Positions 1-12,700 of a stretch of 64,000 nt of DNA are shown one piece after another (position 1 is the first letter of the stretch; every line of letters starts with the position of its first letter). Below the pieces are notes generated by a model. The model was given only the letters and a program-made list of their open reading frames with translations. It was not told the DNA's origin and did no database searches. The position numbers and the translations under genes were made by a program. Location: NCBI RefSeq assembly GCF_036588685.1, contig NC_086376.1, positions 57,125,166-57,189,165 of the forward strand. Reading direction: 5' to 3'. Source of the stretch: Mytilus trossulus. Its lineage: Eukaryota; Mollusca; Bivalvia; Mytilida; Mytilidae.

Positions 1-162
1 GACTAAATTTACCAATCTTAATTTAAGACAACCTTCATCCGATTAGTTTTGCAGATAACATTATTTAAGGGGTATAATTCATACGTCACAGTAGTTAATG
101 AAATTCATCTTTGTCAGAACTTAACAAAGTGACATTTCCTGTTCTTTTTTGATATACCAGAT

Positions 163-714
163 GTCGCTATATATAAAAAAGAAGATGTGGTATGATTGCC
201 AAGGAGACAACTGTCCACAAGACACCAAAATGACACAGACATTAACAACTATAGGTCACCGTACGGCCTTCAACAATAAGCAAAGCCCATACCGCATTGT
301 CAGCTATAAAAGGCCCCGATAAGACAATGTAAAACAATTCAAACGAGAAAACTAACGGCCTTATTTATATAAAAAAAAATGAACGAAAAACAAATGTATA
401 ACACATAAACAAACGACAACCACTGAATAACAGGCCCCTGACTTGGGACAGGCACAGACATAAATAATGTGGCGGGGTTAAACATGTTAGCGGAATCCCA
501 ACCCTCCCCTAACCTGGGACAGTGGTATAACAGTTCAACATAAAAACGAACTATAAAAATCAGTTGAAAAAGGTTTAACTCATCAGATGGACAAAAATAC
601 AAGTGAACGTGGCCGGGTACTTATACATCCCGACACAATGAACAGATCTGAGAGTACTCGCAGTTATCTGACAGCTAGTTCAAAACAACTAACAACTAAT
701 AAAAAAATCATGCT
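163..714 (+). mobile_element. dispersed mussel repeat R1 (long copy)
   Basis: Starts with the AAGATGTGGTATGATTGCC-type signature, continues through CACAAGACACCAAAATGACA, CATAAACAAACGACAACCAC and ACAGTGGTATAACAG to ATCATGCTTCTAAGACT. The same ~540-bp order recurs at 46585-47138 and, inverted, at 50075-50523. It has no coding capacity and no clear ends; SINE-like or a LINE 3' fragment. Short ORFs in it are not genes. Confidence 0.8.
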
Positions 715-1739
715 TCTAAGACTCAACTATGTTTTCTATACAAATGTTTGCTTTTTGTTTTATTTGATAAGATATTTACTTTATAAACATAAATATTATT
801 AAGAAGCAGCTACCACAGGGATGATAAGCGGTATTTAGCAGAACAAGGTTTTGGTTGTCGTGGATATAAACAAAAAACGCCCATTGTTCAGCATTGATAT
901 AGTTATGGTAAAAAGAGGTAGATGTAAAAATTTCCTAGTATATTAGATACCATCATTTTTTTTGACAATTTAAATCTTATTACAATTTAGATTTATCGAA
1001 ACAAACAGGCTCGTGTACATACTATATGATATGAGCAGAACGAAATCAGAGATATTTTAATAAGAGTGTTCCAATTTAGAATTTTGGTTAGTGGAGGGCA
1101 AATCTATCAAAAATGATACTTTAATAGTACGACTGTACACTATAAAAGTTCTTGGTTTAATGCAACCAAAATCATAATTTCCTGATTTAAATCCATCTTG
1201 CCACCTTAGAGTGTCCAATAGATAGTTGGCCACGTTGAAAATCTACAAACACGTTCCTCAAAGAGTGAACTGCATTGATGATTTATGCTGCGGCACAATT
1301 CACTACACGGAAGTGTTCTACGCGACGTATACAACTGTTTATTTACAACTAGAAATTTGTTGCAGCATTTGATTATCCTTCCGAAGCACCTGGGTGGTGT
1401 TCAAATTGCTCACTGACATGCAGCATATAAGCTTACACATTCTATGAGTTGTTTTAGAGACGGGTGTTAGTCTTTTCGCCCTATTTCTTTTTAATTTTAA
1501 TGTTGTCGGCTTCTATTTCTATCATATCATACCATACTATCTCTATTGAAATATCTTATTCCCAGAGGTACAATATACTGGGGAGTAAAGTCAAAAAGAA
1601 ATGAAATTGCACGACCACTTTAAACCGTTGACGTTAATCTGGTTGTGATTGAGTTAGGACTAAAGTAGATTGTAACATAAATTGGATTTTTTCCTTTGAT
1701 GTTTTTATTAAATAATTTGCTTAAAAAGTGTGGTGAGGG
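715..1739. other. intergenic, no gene seen
   Basis: AT-rich sequence with no supported exon, RNA gene or clear repeat copy. Some stretches (1200-1440) are less AT-rich but have no open frame of note. Confidence 0.5.
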
Positions 1740-1820
1740 AAAACCATGGTATATTATATGCAAATTTATGTTGTACCATACTTTGCTAATTAAATATGCA
1801 ACTCAACTAGAATCCAAAGG

Positions 1821-1899
1821 AAAAAAGGAGGAGCTTCAGCCATGGTATAACATATTCATTTTCATGTTATTCCATGACTGAAGCTCCACCTTTTTTATT
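1821..1899. repeat. inverted repeat (fold-back)
   Basis: AAAAAAGGAGGAGCTTCAGC CATGGTATAACAT is mirrored by ATGTTATTCCATGACTGAAG CTCCACCTTTTTT with an approximately 10-base loop. It is probably a small MITE. The 61-aa ORF at 1696 runs into it and is not supported. Confidence 0.75.
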
Positions 1900-3747
1900 A
1901 AATGTATCCGCCTCTAAAATATTAAGGAAACTGGAAAACGTACTAAAAGGTCAAGATCTTCATTTGTTTTCATTTTATAAGAAAAAGCAATAAATTATGT
2001 GTACCACATTTTAAGAAACCTTTTTCAAACTATATAGGATTGTTACGAACTCCATTAATTTTGGAAACAATTAGTAAATGTCCTTCTTTCAGTTTTGAAA
2101 AATATAAAATGTAAAGCTATCATTTCCTTTACGAAAATTAAATTAAATTTTGATTTAAAAAGCGGGTATCTATACAAAAAGTAATTAATACCGGCTACAA
2201 ATATCTGTGACAAAAACATGAATTGTTTTTTGCGATCTATTAGGGGGAGGTACACTATCTGAATCCGCCACTGTTTAAAAACATTGTGTTTAACTTTTAT
2301 CATTAAAATTGTGGTTTGATAAATAATTTAATAATCGAATTAATAAAATAACGGAAGAAAAGCATTTTTCAATTAGATGAAAATTCTGTAAAATATGATT
2401 AATTTGTATGATAGAAATTGAGAACAAAGAAAAGAAACCAATTCTTACCGTCATTAGAATAATTGTTTAATCCTTGTCACTGGAATCCGACATTTTTGTT
2501 TACCTCAGTCTGATGACATTATGAAATTCCTGTGCATACAATCATACACGGGGCGCAAAAATAAAAAAAAATCATTTCCTTTACTTTCTGCAAATTCAGT
2601 GATTCATACATGCAATACACAGACGATCATATACGTAGCGCAAAAGTGACTTGCGCGAGCTTCCATTTCATTGGATAAAACTGTAACGTGATCAATTTCC
2701 AATATAAGTTGAAGGTCTTGAAGCTGTCAATCATTTTATTTATATTACAAATTTTATATACCATGTGTCTTACTCATTAACATATTTAAACAAACTCATC
2801 CTTCGGATTCGTTTGTTTAAATATGTTAACTCGTAAAAACCATGGTATATATAGTACTTACTGAATGACATATTCTCAGAATTGAGCGACTTATAAAAAT
2901 AAAATAAGTCTTTCTTCTTTGTCGGAAAAATGTTTTAGTCCGATTCTTATACGGCAACAATTTCAATAAAATATGACTTTTATACGGTACGCTTTAAAAT
3001 TTGACTTGCGAGTCAAGGAGTAGAATCGGATTACTATCCAAGATAACACATTTTATAGTATCTATCTACGTTGGTGCTTAACTTGAACGCTATAAATAGT
3101 TTATAGTAGGGATCTATACCATTATTATTAGAAATAACAACGGATACACTTTATTTCATCTGATGATGATACCAATTTTGCATAAGAAAAATACTAGCCT
3201 GTGAAATCATGTCAATACTATAGACACTTTTTTTTTTTATAGCACACCAACCGTAATTACAAACAAAATGATTTGCAATTTCAATTAAATTATACAGAAG
3301 TCAATATGTACCCATACATGACTGAATTATTACAGTAATCATTGAAATGATTTAAAGGATGGTCTCCTAGGTTTGTGTGGGTGTTTGCCTGTTTTTGTCT
3401 CAATCGAATATGTATCACCTCGGAATCGTGCCAAAAAATATGAGTCATTTTAATTTATATTTTACTGATTGGTTGACATTTCTAGAAGAAGAAACAAATA
3501 CAAGCTTCCAATAAAATATAGCCAATAGGTCAATATGTTTGCTGAGAAAATATTAAATTTGAGAAAAGTGTATTTTCATACCCAGTAAGTGCTGCAGTAT
3601 AACTTAACATTTTACGGATTCTCTTCGTCGACAGTCCGTTACCGATATTTCCATTCCCGCGGTATTTTAACAAGGGACATAACTTTATTGTTTTGGAAAC
3701 TTTTGTCTCACCACACGATTTGGGAGTTGATTTGTACGTGAATACTT
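1900..3747. other. intergenic and probable promoter side of the NUDT17-like gene
   Basis: Apart from the inverted repeat 2755-2852 nothing is recognised. The 5'UTR and promoter should lie close before 3748; TATTTTAACAAGGGACATAA (3663-3682) is not a convincing TATA box. Confidence 0.4.
2755..2852. repeat. inverted repeat / MITE
   Basis: Outer TATATACCATG / CCATGGTATATA and inner TTAACATATTTAAACAAAC / GTTTGTTTAAATATGTTAA arms around a CTCATCCTTCGGATTC loop. Confidence 0.75.
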
Positions 3748-6700
3748 ATGGCATCTTCAAAAAGAGTACTCGTTCATGTTCAGAGAAAAGGAATAGACAA
3801 CAAGCCATTTATTGCCAGATTCACTCAGGTTTAATGATTACCTCAATTAATTTTACAAATAATGAAAATTATATATACATTTTTTTGTAGATTTATAGTT
3901 GACTGCACAAGCACTTGTTTTGTTAGATATATGGCCCAAATAAATGTGTAACAGATTAAGTTATTATCCGAGCATGTAACCATTTCACCAGTATGTAACT
4001 TCAATGGAGGCCACACAACAAGGTTATTCATATCGGGTACACAATGCCACAGTGTATTTCCTAGGATCACTATACAAATCCTTGGTATGCCTTATACAGT
4101 TATGTTGTTTCATGCAACATGTATATATAGTAAACCCTCTCCTTGTGGAAATACAGAGGAAGGAGCCTCTACCATTGCACGAAACAAATGTTTGTGGTTA
4201 CTGCAATAAAACAACACATAAACTTAAGAAACATGTAGATGGTTCCAGTGCATGAGCAGTGGCGTAGCTGGGTAATTTTTACGTGTACGCCCGAACCTTG
4301 GCGACCGCTCAATCTAAAGCACCTGCTGGTAGTGGGTTCGAACGGGACGAATTAAGCCCCCGAAAGCTTTCGAGAATGAGATACCGTTATGATTCCTGTC
4401 AGTAAAAAATCATTGATAGCAACATACTTTTGAATCCAATTGGTTTATTTGTTTTGGTTAAATTTTGTTACATCACGGTTAACTTATTCATCGTGTTAAA
4501 CTGGAAGCTAGCCTAATGGTCATTTGTTTGAGAGAAAACGTCCAAACCAATATTACTTTTAAATAAGTTTAAAGGGTGCCGTGAGTGAGTATACAATCGA
4601 CAAAAGCACATTTAACTCAAAAATAAATATTTCTAAGAGATGCAATAGAAAAAAATTGAAACACCTAGGATTTCGTCCCACAAAAAGTGAGTCAATTTAT
4701 CATTCCTTTAAAGGGATTTAAAAAAAATCTAAAATTTTCTTTTGATATTTTTTTCTTGATCTGGAATATTTCACTACAATCTCTGAAGGTTTATAAATTA
4801 AGCATGTACAACAATTAATTGCGTAAAGAAGAGTCCGGCTATCTGTCTATCAGAAAAGAACAGAAAAACGAACGAAAACAAATGCTATCAAAATTTTAGC
4901 TTTAGACATTAGTCATAGAAAAACTGCTTCTTCAGCATTTTCATAAAATTCGATGAAGGTTCGACAAGTAGTTAATGTATTGAGAAATAGCAAAATGTAA
5001 GCCTAAACTGTGACCACTTATTAATTGCAGAAAGAAATACATTTTGTCTTAAAATGCGGGAAAATTAAAGATATAATTGCTTTATCATATTGATCTGAAT
5101 ATACTCTTTTGATCATAAACAGTTTCTGTCCAACTTTCGTAAAATTTCACGGAGAGTCATACATAAGACTTTATCCAACTTCGGAACCTGTATATTGACG
5201 CCGCTTTGTCTTGCTTTTGGGACATAAATCACAGGCTCGACAAAAAATACAAACAGCATATCGAATCTGAGCAGATAGTGAATTGCTTTAAATATAAGAA
5301 AAGTACGTAGAATTCATAGCAGATTCAGACTTTTACAAAACAATCGAACACATATATTAGATGATCTATTTGAGTAAATTTAGTCCCTTTTTATTCAAAA
5401 TTACAATCCATTGAAAAAAGAAGCACAAGGTTGGTGTGCTTTTGACCAGTTTTTCTTTTTTTATGTAGATTATTTATTTTATTTTCAAAATTCAAGTGTA
5501 CGCCCGGGCGTTTTGACGTAAACGTAGCTACGCGCATGATGAATGTCATGTTTTTATCATCACAATTAATCTGCCAAATCCGTTAAAGTAATATGTTTGA
5601 TTCATGGCAATCAAAAAAGATGCAAAACAGATACATGTACATCAGTGTTCTAGCTACAAAGTTTGAACAGGGCGCAGCGCCCACCCTTTTTTTATTGACG
5701 CCCACGGCGTGCCTTTTTCTGCCATCCCTCTGGCGCCCTGCCGTTTTAAATCGGCAATTTCTGCCTTTGAAATAGCAATAAATTTGTAATTTTTCCATGA
5801 GCAAGAAGTTCAGCTACCTTTGCAAACTGTCAAATTAAGTAACCCATTAAGTGCATGGCTTCTGACAGCTTTGGTGTCAAACACATTGTAAATTAACTTA
5901 GCTTTAGGTCATACATAATCAGGGCCCTAACTTCATTGAGGCAAATGAGGCAAATGCCTCATGTTAGAAATTAACACATAAAAAAACTGAAACAAAAGAT
6001 TATCTTAATATCAAATTGTTTTCACGGAAAGTGTCTAGCAAGAAGCTTTTAGTTTTCAAAGTTGATAGTCTAGCTATTGTTTGTACTTTTGTGTCCCGGG
6101 TTTGTCTTTTGTTCATTTATTGTCCTACTTTATGACTTTAGTCTGAGTGTTGATTTTCATTTGTAAACGTGTGGTTTTGCAATGTTGCATGCCCACTGAT
6201 GTCCAGATATTGTGCGAGAGAATATTTTAAGAATAGACAATGCTACAAGACACAGAAAAAAATGGTTGTTTGTGAATGGAAAATTGAACTTGATATCATG
6301 CATGGAAAGAATACAAAACTGACTTTTTTTTGTAGATAAAACGAGAGAGCTGACATGGTTTAAATTAAAGTAATTAAATAATTTGAAAAAAAAACAATAA
6401 TGTATTGCTATATGACCTTTAACATTGAAGGGTTAAACTTGCATTCAGTCATGTTCAGACCCTTTAACAGAAAATAAAGAAATATGGAGTAAATGTGCAC
6501 GAAACCTTATCACACACAAAGTCCATGCATAGAAAAAATACTTATGTTCAATGGTCAAAGTTGCTGGAGGTTCTTCAACAATAAAAGAATCATCAATACC
6601 AAGATGGTCCCTAGTGTCGACTTAAGCAGTACTAGTACTTAAAGTATAATACTGCACTGTCATGACTGTCACTGTATTTAAATCTAGTCATAAAAAAATC

Positions 6701-9700
6701 ACCAAAGTCTAAGCACAATACAAGACGAAAACAGACAGACAGACTTATCCTACATATCGGTCTTTTAATGTTGTCCGTAAAACGTAAAAGTCTTAAATTA
6801 TAATGAACCTATGTTTTTTGCTTTGAGACCAGAATTTTTTGGAAAAAAAATGGCTAAAAATTAATTGCGTTTCAATGTCAAAAAGAGTCTGGGAAATGCT
6901 CAGAATGCACGTTTTACGTTATTTTTCTCAGAGCTTTTTTTTTGCCTCTCTCTGCTCAGCGAATATATTTTGCCTCATTAATAGGAGAGGCTAGTTACAT
7001 CCCTGATAATTTGTGTATATCAACAAAATGAGTTACTTCCCCTTATTTATCACCTGTTCACAATATATTTCATATTCCTTAAATTTATGTTTCTTTTCGA
7101 AAAAGGATTAAATATAAAATTAATTTAAATAATGCAAATGCGTATTAGAATATTAATTTATTAACTGATCTATAAAGTGCAATGAAGTATAAAAAATTCA
7201 CAACATCTGTTTACATACTTGGTGAGACTGATATTGTAACAGTTACTATATAATATGAAGGAAACAGCTTCCTAAAAGGGTCTCAGCATCATGACCATAG
7301 ATTTATGATGTCACCCATATAAAATTGAGCCAAAAGTATGGAAATATATTACTCCATTTTAACTGAAACTTAAATTTACAAGTATCACTGAATGCATAAT
7401 AAAAGTTATTTGCTAATTAATTATGTGGCTTAAATATTTGCCTTTTTGGAAAGATTGGAACTTGTTCTAAATCTTGCCTTAGGCACTGACCTTCCTAACA
7501 ACAGGACAGGTTAGCTACTATTACTGCATGTATTAATTCACACTGAAATACAGTTCCCTATAGTTCTCATGTATGTGCACATAATACACATATTAACTGT
7601 GAAAAATGGGTATATTTTTGGAGCAGTTCGTTCAAGAATGTATGTAATTAAGGTGTGTTGATGTGCAGGCTTTTTTTAAAACATTTTGATTAGGTAATTG
7701 AGTATTGATACACTACTAGTATGATTGACAACTGTCATTATCACTAAATGATCAGGGACAAGGTGGACCTTGAATTACAATGCCCCAACTCCTAAACTGT
7801 CAATCAAATTGACCAACTTACTTATAAACCTCGGTGTTACATAATTATACAGACCCAATATACATCTGAATACACAAATATTTGACCTCATAATTGAATA
7901 CACAAATGTATATATTAGATGTTTGATATATAAGGATGATAGATTTATTTATTGCCTATTACTTTTGATCTACATTACATAAAGTGATTCTGTAAACTAT
8001 GTCTGAAAGATAAATGATTAATTAAAGATTAACACGAAAATTTTCATAAGATGTGAATATATATTTTTGCTATCAAGAAAATCTGCATTTCAATAAAATA
8101 AGTTTCTTAATTTGTTTAAGTTGAAAAAGTACATTTTCAATGCCCTGTGCTGAAAAAAATACTTTATAAATTGATCAAAAGGCACTCTATAACTTTTAAT
8201 CTTCAATGTCATATAACCTATGTTTTAACTAACAAAATGCCCCAAAACAACATTTTAAGATTATTTTTGTTGACACTTTAAAGTTCTTAGCTGTTGGTTT
8301 AGAACTTATGTCTTAATACAAGAAATTGGTAACATTTAATAGAACAATTTTTGATATTTAATTTTTTTTAAAACATGTTCAAAACAGGCAACATTATTTA
8401 AATAAGAAATAAACTGCAGTTGAAATGAAATTATGCAAATTCAGAGACCCATATTATGTAATTTGAGCTCATTTTATCTTCATACTAGAAAAGCACTTTT
8501 ATTCCTGCTAGAGACCTGCTGTTAATTCAATTTTCAGCAATACTGTTTTATTAATGCTCTGTTGTCCCCACCATACCCTAATTTGAAATTATTCAAACTG
8601 CTCTTCCAATCTTTCCACAGGTGCTATCCAGCACTTTGATTTTCTGTGACATGAATTAATGCGTAAAATTGACCTTTTTTCAAAAACATTTACGTGTAAA
8701 ATTGCCTTTTTTCTGACTAGGACCCTTCCCTTTTCAAATCCTGGCCAGAACACTGTGTAACATTTACATTGAAATAAAAAAATATTAAAAAGAAAGCTTT
8801 ATCTTGGAGTCAACATGGTATACAAAAACCAGGATGAAAAGTCATGGTTTATTGAGCTTTTAAAGAAAAAAATAAATGAATTGATATATAATATGTGTTG
8901 TTGTTGTTGTAGTGCATAGTTGATTACTTTGAAACTGACAAAACCAAGCTGACCACTCTTCTGTGTCCACTTTTGGTCAACAATCAACTTATAATTACAG
9001 ACAAATCAGATACTGTCCAACCAGTTAAAATACAGGTAATAAGACTTTAGCATTCTATTAAAAGGCAAACTCATTTACTTTTGGAATTTATCAATAACTC
9101 ATAATTAAAAGAGACAAAAGATACCAAAAGGACAATCTTTTGTATAGCAAAATCTACATTCTAGAAAAACTACATAAAAAATGAAAGACTGCGGTACATT
9201 TTACAACAACTTCACTTAAACTAAGGGTGATCAGTTATTAATTCACATGTGGCACCGTTCATATTGCTTCTTGCAATGATGAATTCAATGACATGTCTCA
9301 ATCAGGGATGTCTCAATCAGTGAAGAGATGAGAAGATTGTGTCTAGGAAAATTTAAAAACGGTATAATATGTCTGTGGTCATTTGGACACAGCTGATATT
9401 CCGTAAAGCTCATGTTTAGTGCCACATTTCTTAATGACATACATGTAAGAATAACAATAATATGAAAATTAACTTGATACCAAATTTTCTATTTTACAGC
9501 ATCCTTCATTTTGTCCCATCAGAAATTTATCTCCTTTAGAGGACAGCAGACTGCCAGAAGATACAAAAAACAGAGGAATTGATGTTGGTGCAGCAGTAAT
9601 CTTAGAGTCAGCTGATGGTCAAATTCTATTGACTCGTAGATCTAAGGCACTGCGAACATTTCCAGGTGTATGGGTTCCTCCAGGTAATGAATTTATTGTA

Positions 9701-12700
9701 GATAGTATTTTCAACCCGAAAAAAAACACATAAAAAAATAAAACACATTTATAGATATAAGAAGATGTGGTATCAGTGCCAATGAGACAACTCTCCCTCC
9801 AAGTCACAGTTTGTAAAAGTAAACCATTTTGAGGCCTTATATAGCTGACTATACGGTATGGGCTCTGCCCATTGTTGAAGGTGGTACAGTAACCTCTTGT
9901 TGTTAAATTCTGTGTCATTTTGGTCTCTTGTGGAGAGTTGTCTCATTTGGCAATCATACCACATCTTCTTTTTTACATTATAGGTCACAGTACTGTCTTC
10001 AACATGGAGCCTTGGCTCACACAGAACTGCACACATGTATGCCATATAGATGTTTTTACACTTGTATGTAAACTTGTCCAGCAATGTCTTGTCTCAACTT
10101 GTATGAAGATCCTGTCTTTCAAAAGCACATCTCTGAGTAAAGATAATGGTGTTTTTAACACCCACTAAAAAAAAATTACCCTATTTATATTCAGGCATAT
10201 CACAATTTCAAAAATTTGATCAATGTCATAACTGAAAATTGGTTGTTGCTTGAGGTCAGATGGTTACACATTGTTTTAGAAACAGATCTAAGGTCATTGG
10301 AAGTCAAAATTCAGCTAAATAGTATACCAAAAAATATAAACTTTTCCTACTGACAGACATATTATAATTGTTGACATGTTAGAAATACAAATCTTGGAAA
10401 TTGGCTAAATTTATGATTCAATAAGATATTTTTATTAACCAATCATGGTGCCCCAAATTTGAGCTATACAATCAAATGGATTACAAAATAAAGCACAGAA
10501 AATGATTAGAATGGTTAGAATGATTAAAGTACATTTAAACAAAAAAAACATGAATACACATTCACACTAATTAACCTGATTATAAACCAAGTTATTGACA
10601 AAACAAAGTTATTTTGGGTGCCACTGTGACCTGGAGAAATTACATAATTTTTATAGTTCTAGGTCTATGGGAGACAACTCCTGATCGATTTTATTACATA
10701 TATATATATAATTTTGTTTTTCTACTTTTTAGCTCACCAGGCCCGAAGGGCCAAGTGAGCTTTTCCCATCACTTTGCGTCCGTTGTCCGTCGTCCGTCGT
10801 CTGTCGTCGTCCGTCGTCGTTAACTTTTACAAAAATCTTCTCCTCTGAAACTACTGGGCCAAATCAAACCAAACTTGGCCACAATCATCATTGGGGTATC
10901 TAGTTTAAAAAATGTGTGGCGTGACCCGGTCAACCAACCAAGATGGCCGCCACGGCTAAAAATAGAACATAGGGGTAAAATGCAGTTTTTGGCTTATAAC
11001 TCAAAAACCAAAGCATTTTGAGGAAATCTGACATGGGATAAAAATGTTTATCAGGTCAAGAACTATCTGCCCTGAAATTTTCAAATGAATTGGTCAATCG
11101 GTTGTTGGGTTGCTGCCCCTGAATTGGTAATTTTGAAGAAATTTTGCTGTTTTTGGTTATTATCTTGAATATTATTATAGTAAGAGATAAACTGTAAACA
11201 GCAATAATGTTCAGCAAAGTAAGATCTACAAATAAGTCAACATGACCAAAATGGTCAGTTGACCCGTTTAGGAGTTATTGCCCTTTATAGTCAATTTTTA
11301 ACCATTTTTCGTTAATTAAAGCAATCTTTTACAAAAATCTTCTCCTCTGAAACTACTTGGCCAAATTAATCCAAACTTGGCCACAATCATCTTTGGGGTA
11401 TCTAGTTTAAAAAATGTGTGGCGTGACCTGGTCAACCAACCAAGATGGCCGCCACGGCTAAAAATAGAACAAAGGGGTAAAATGCAGTTTTTGGCTTATA
11501 ACTCAAAAACCAAAGCATTTTGAGGAAATCTGACATGGGGGTAAAAATGTTTATCAGGTCAAGATCTATCTGCCCTGAAATTTTCAGATGAATCGGTCAA
11601 TCGGTTGTTGGGTTGCTGCCCCTGAATTGGTAATTTTGAGGAAATTTTGCTGTTTTTGGTTATTATCTTGAATATTATTATAGATAGAGATAAACTGTAA
11701 ACAACAATAATGTTCAGCAAAGTAAGATCTACAAATAAGTCAACATGACCAAAATGGTCAGTTGACCCGTTTAGGAGTTATTGCCCTTTATAGTCAATTT
11801 TTAACCATTTTTCGTAAATTAAAGTAATCTTTTACAAAAATCTTCTCCTCTGAAACTACTGGGCCAAATTAATCCAAACTTGGCCACAATCATCATTGGG
11901 GTATCTAGTTTAAAAAATGTGTGGGGTGACCTGGTCAACCAACCAAGATGGCCGCCACGGCTAAAAATAGAACATAGGGGTAAAATGCAGGTTTTGGCTT
12001 ATAACTCAAAAACCAAAGCATTTTGAGGAAATCTGACATGGGATAAAAATGTTTATCAGGTCAAGAACTATCTGCCCTGAAATTTTCAGATGAATCGGTC
12101 AATCCGTTGTTGGGTTGCTGCCCCTGAATTGGTAATTTTGAGGAAATTTTGCTGTTTTTGGTTATTATCTTGAATATTATTATAGATAGAGATAAATTGT
12201 AAACAGCAATAATGTTCAGCAAAGTAAGATCTACAAATAAGTCAACATGACCAAAATGGTCAGTTGACCCCTTTAGGAGTTATTGCCCTTTATAGTCAAT
12301 CTTTAACCATTTTTCATAAATCTAAGTAATCTTTTACAAAATCTCCACTGAAACTACTAGGCCACAATCATCTTTGGGGTATCTAGTTTGAAAAATGTGT
12401 CCGATGACCTGGCCATTCAACCAAGATGGCCGCCATGGCTAAAAATAAACATAGGGGTAAAATGCAGTTTTTTGCTTATAACTATGAAACCAAAGCATCT
12501 AGAGCAAATCTGACAAGAAGTTAAATTGTTAATCAAGTCAATATCTATCTGCCCTGAATTTTTCAGATGAATTGGACAACTGGTTGTTGGGTTGCTGCCC
12601 TCCAATTGGTAATTTTTAAAGAAATTTTGCCGTTTTTGGTTATCTTGAATACTATTATAGATAGTGATAAACTGTAAACAGCAATAATGTTCAGCAAAGT

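Noticed and set aside
3693-3890. 65-aa ORF starting METFVSPHD over NUDT17 exon 1.
   Set aside because: Different frame from the phase-matched exon 1 that begins at ATG 3748; its start is a TTG.
4004-4255. 83-aa ORF with a [14 protein letters not shown] stretch that looks a little like a zinc finger.
   Set aside because: Single weak motif, wrong spacing for C2H2, no splice context; it lies in NUDT17 intron 1.
9619-10168. Several 82-103-aa ORFs on both strands.
   Set aside because: They overlap NUDT17 exon 3 antisense or dispersed repeats R1/R2.
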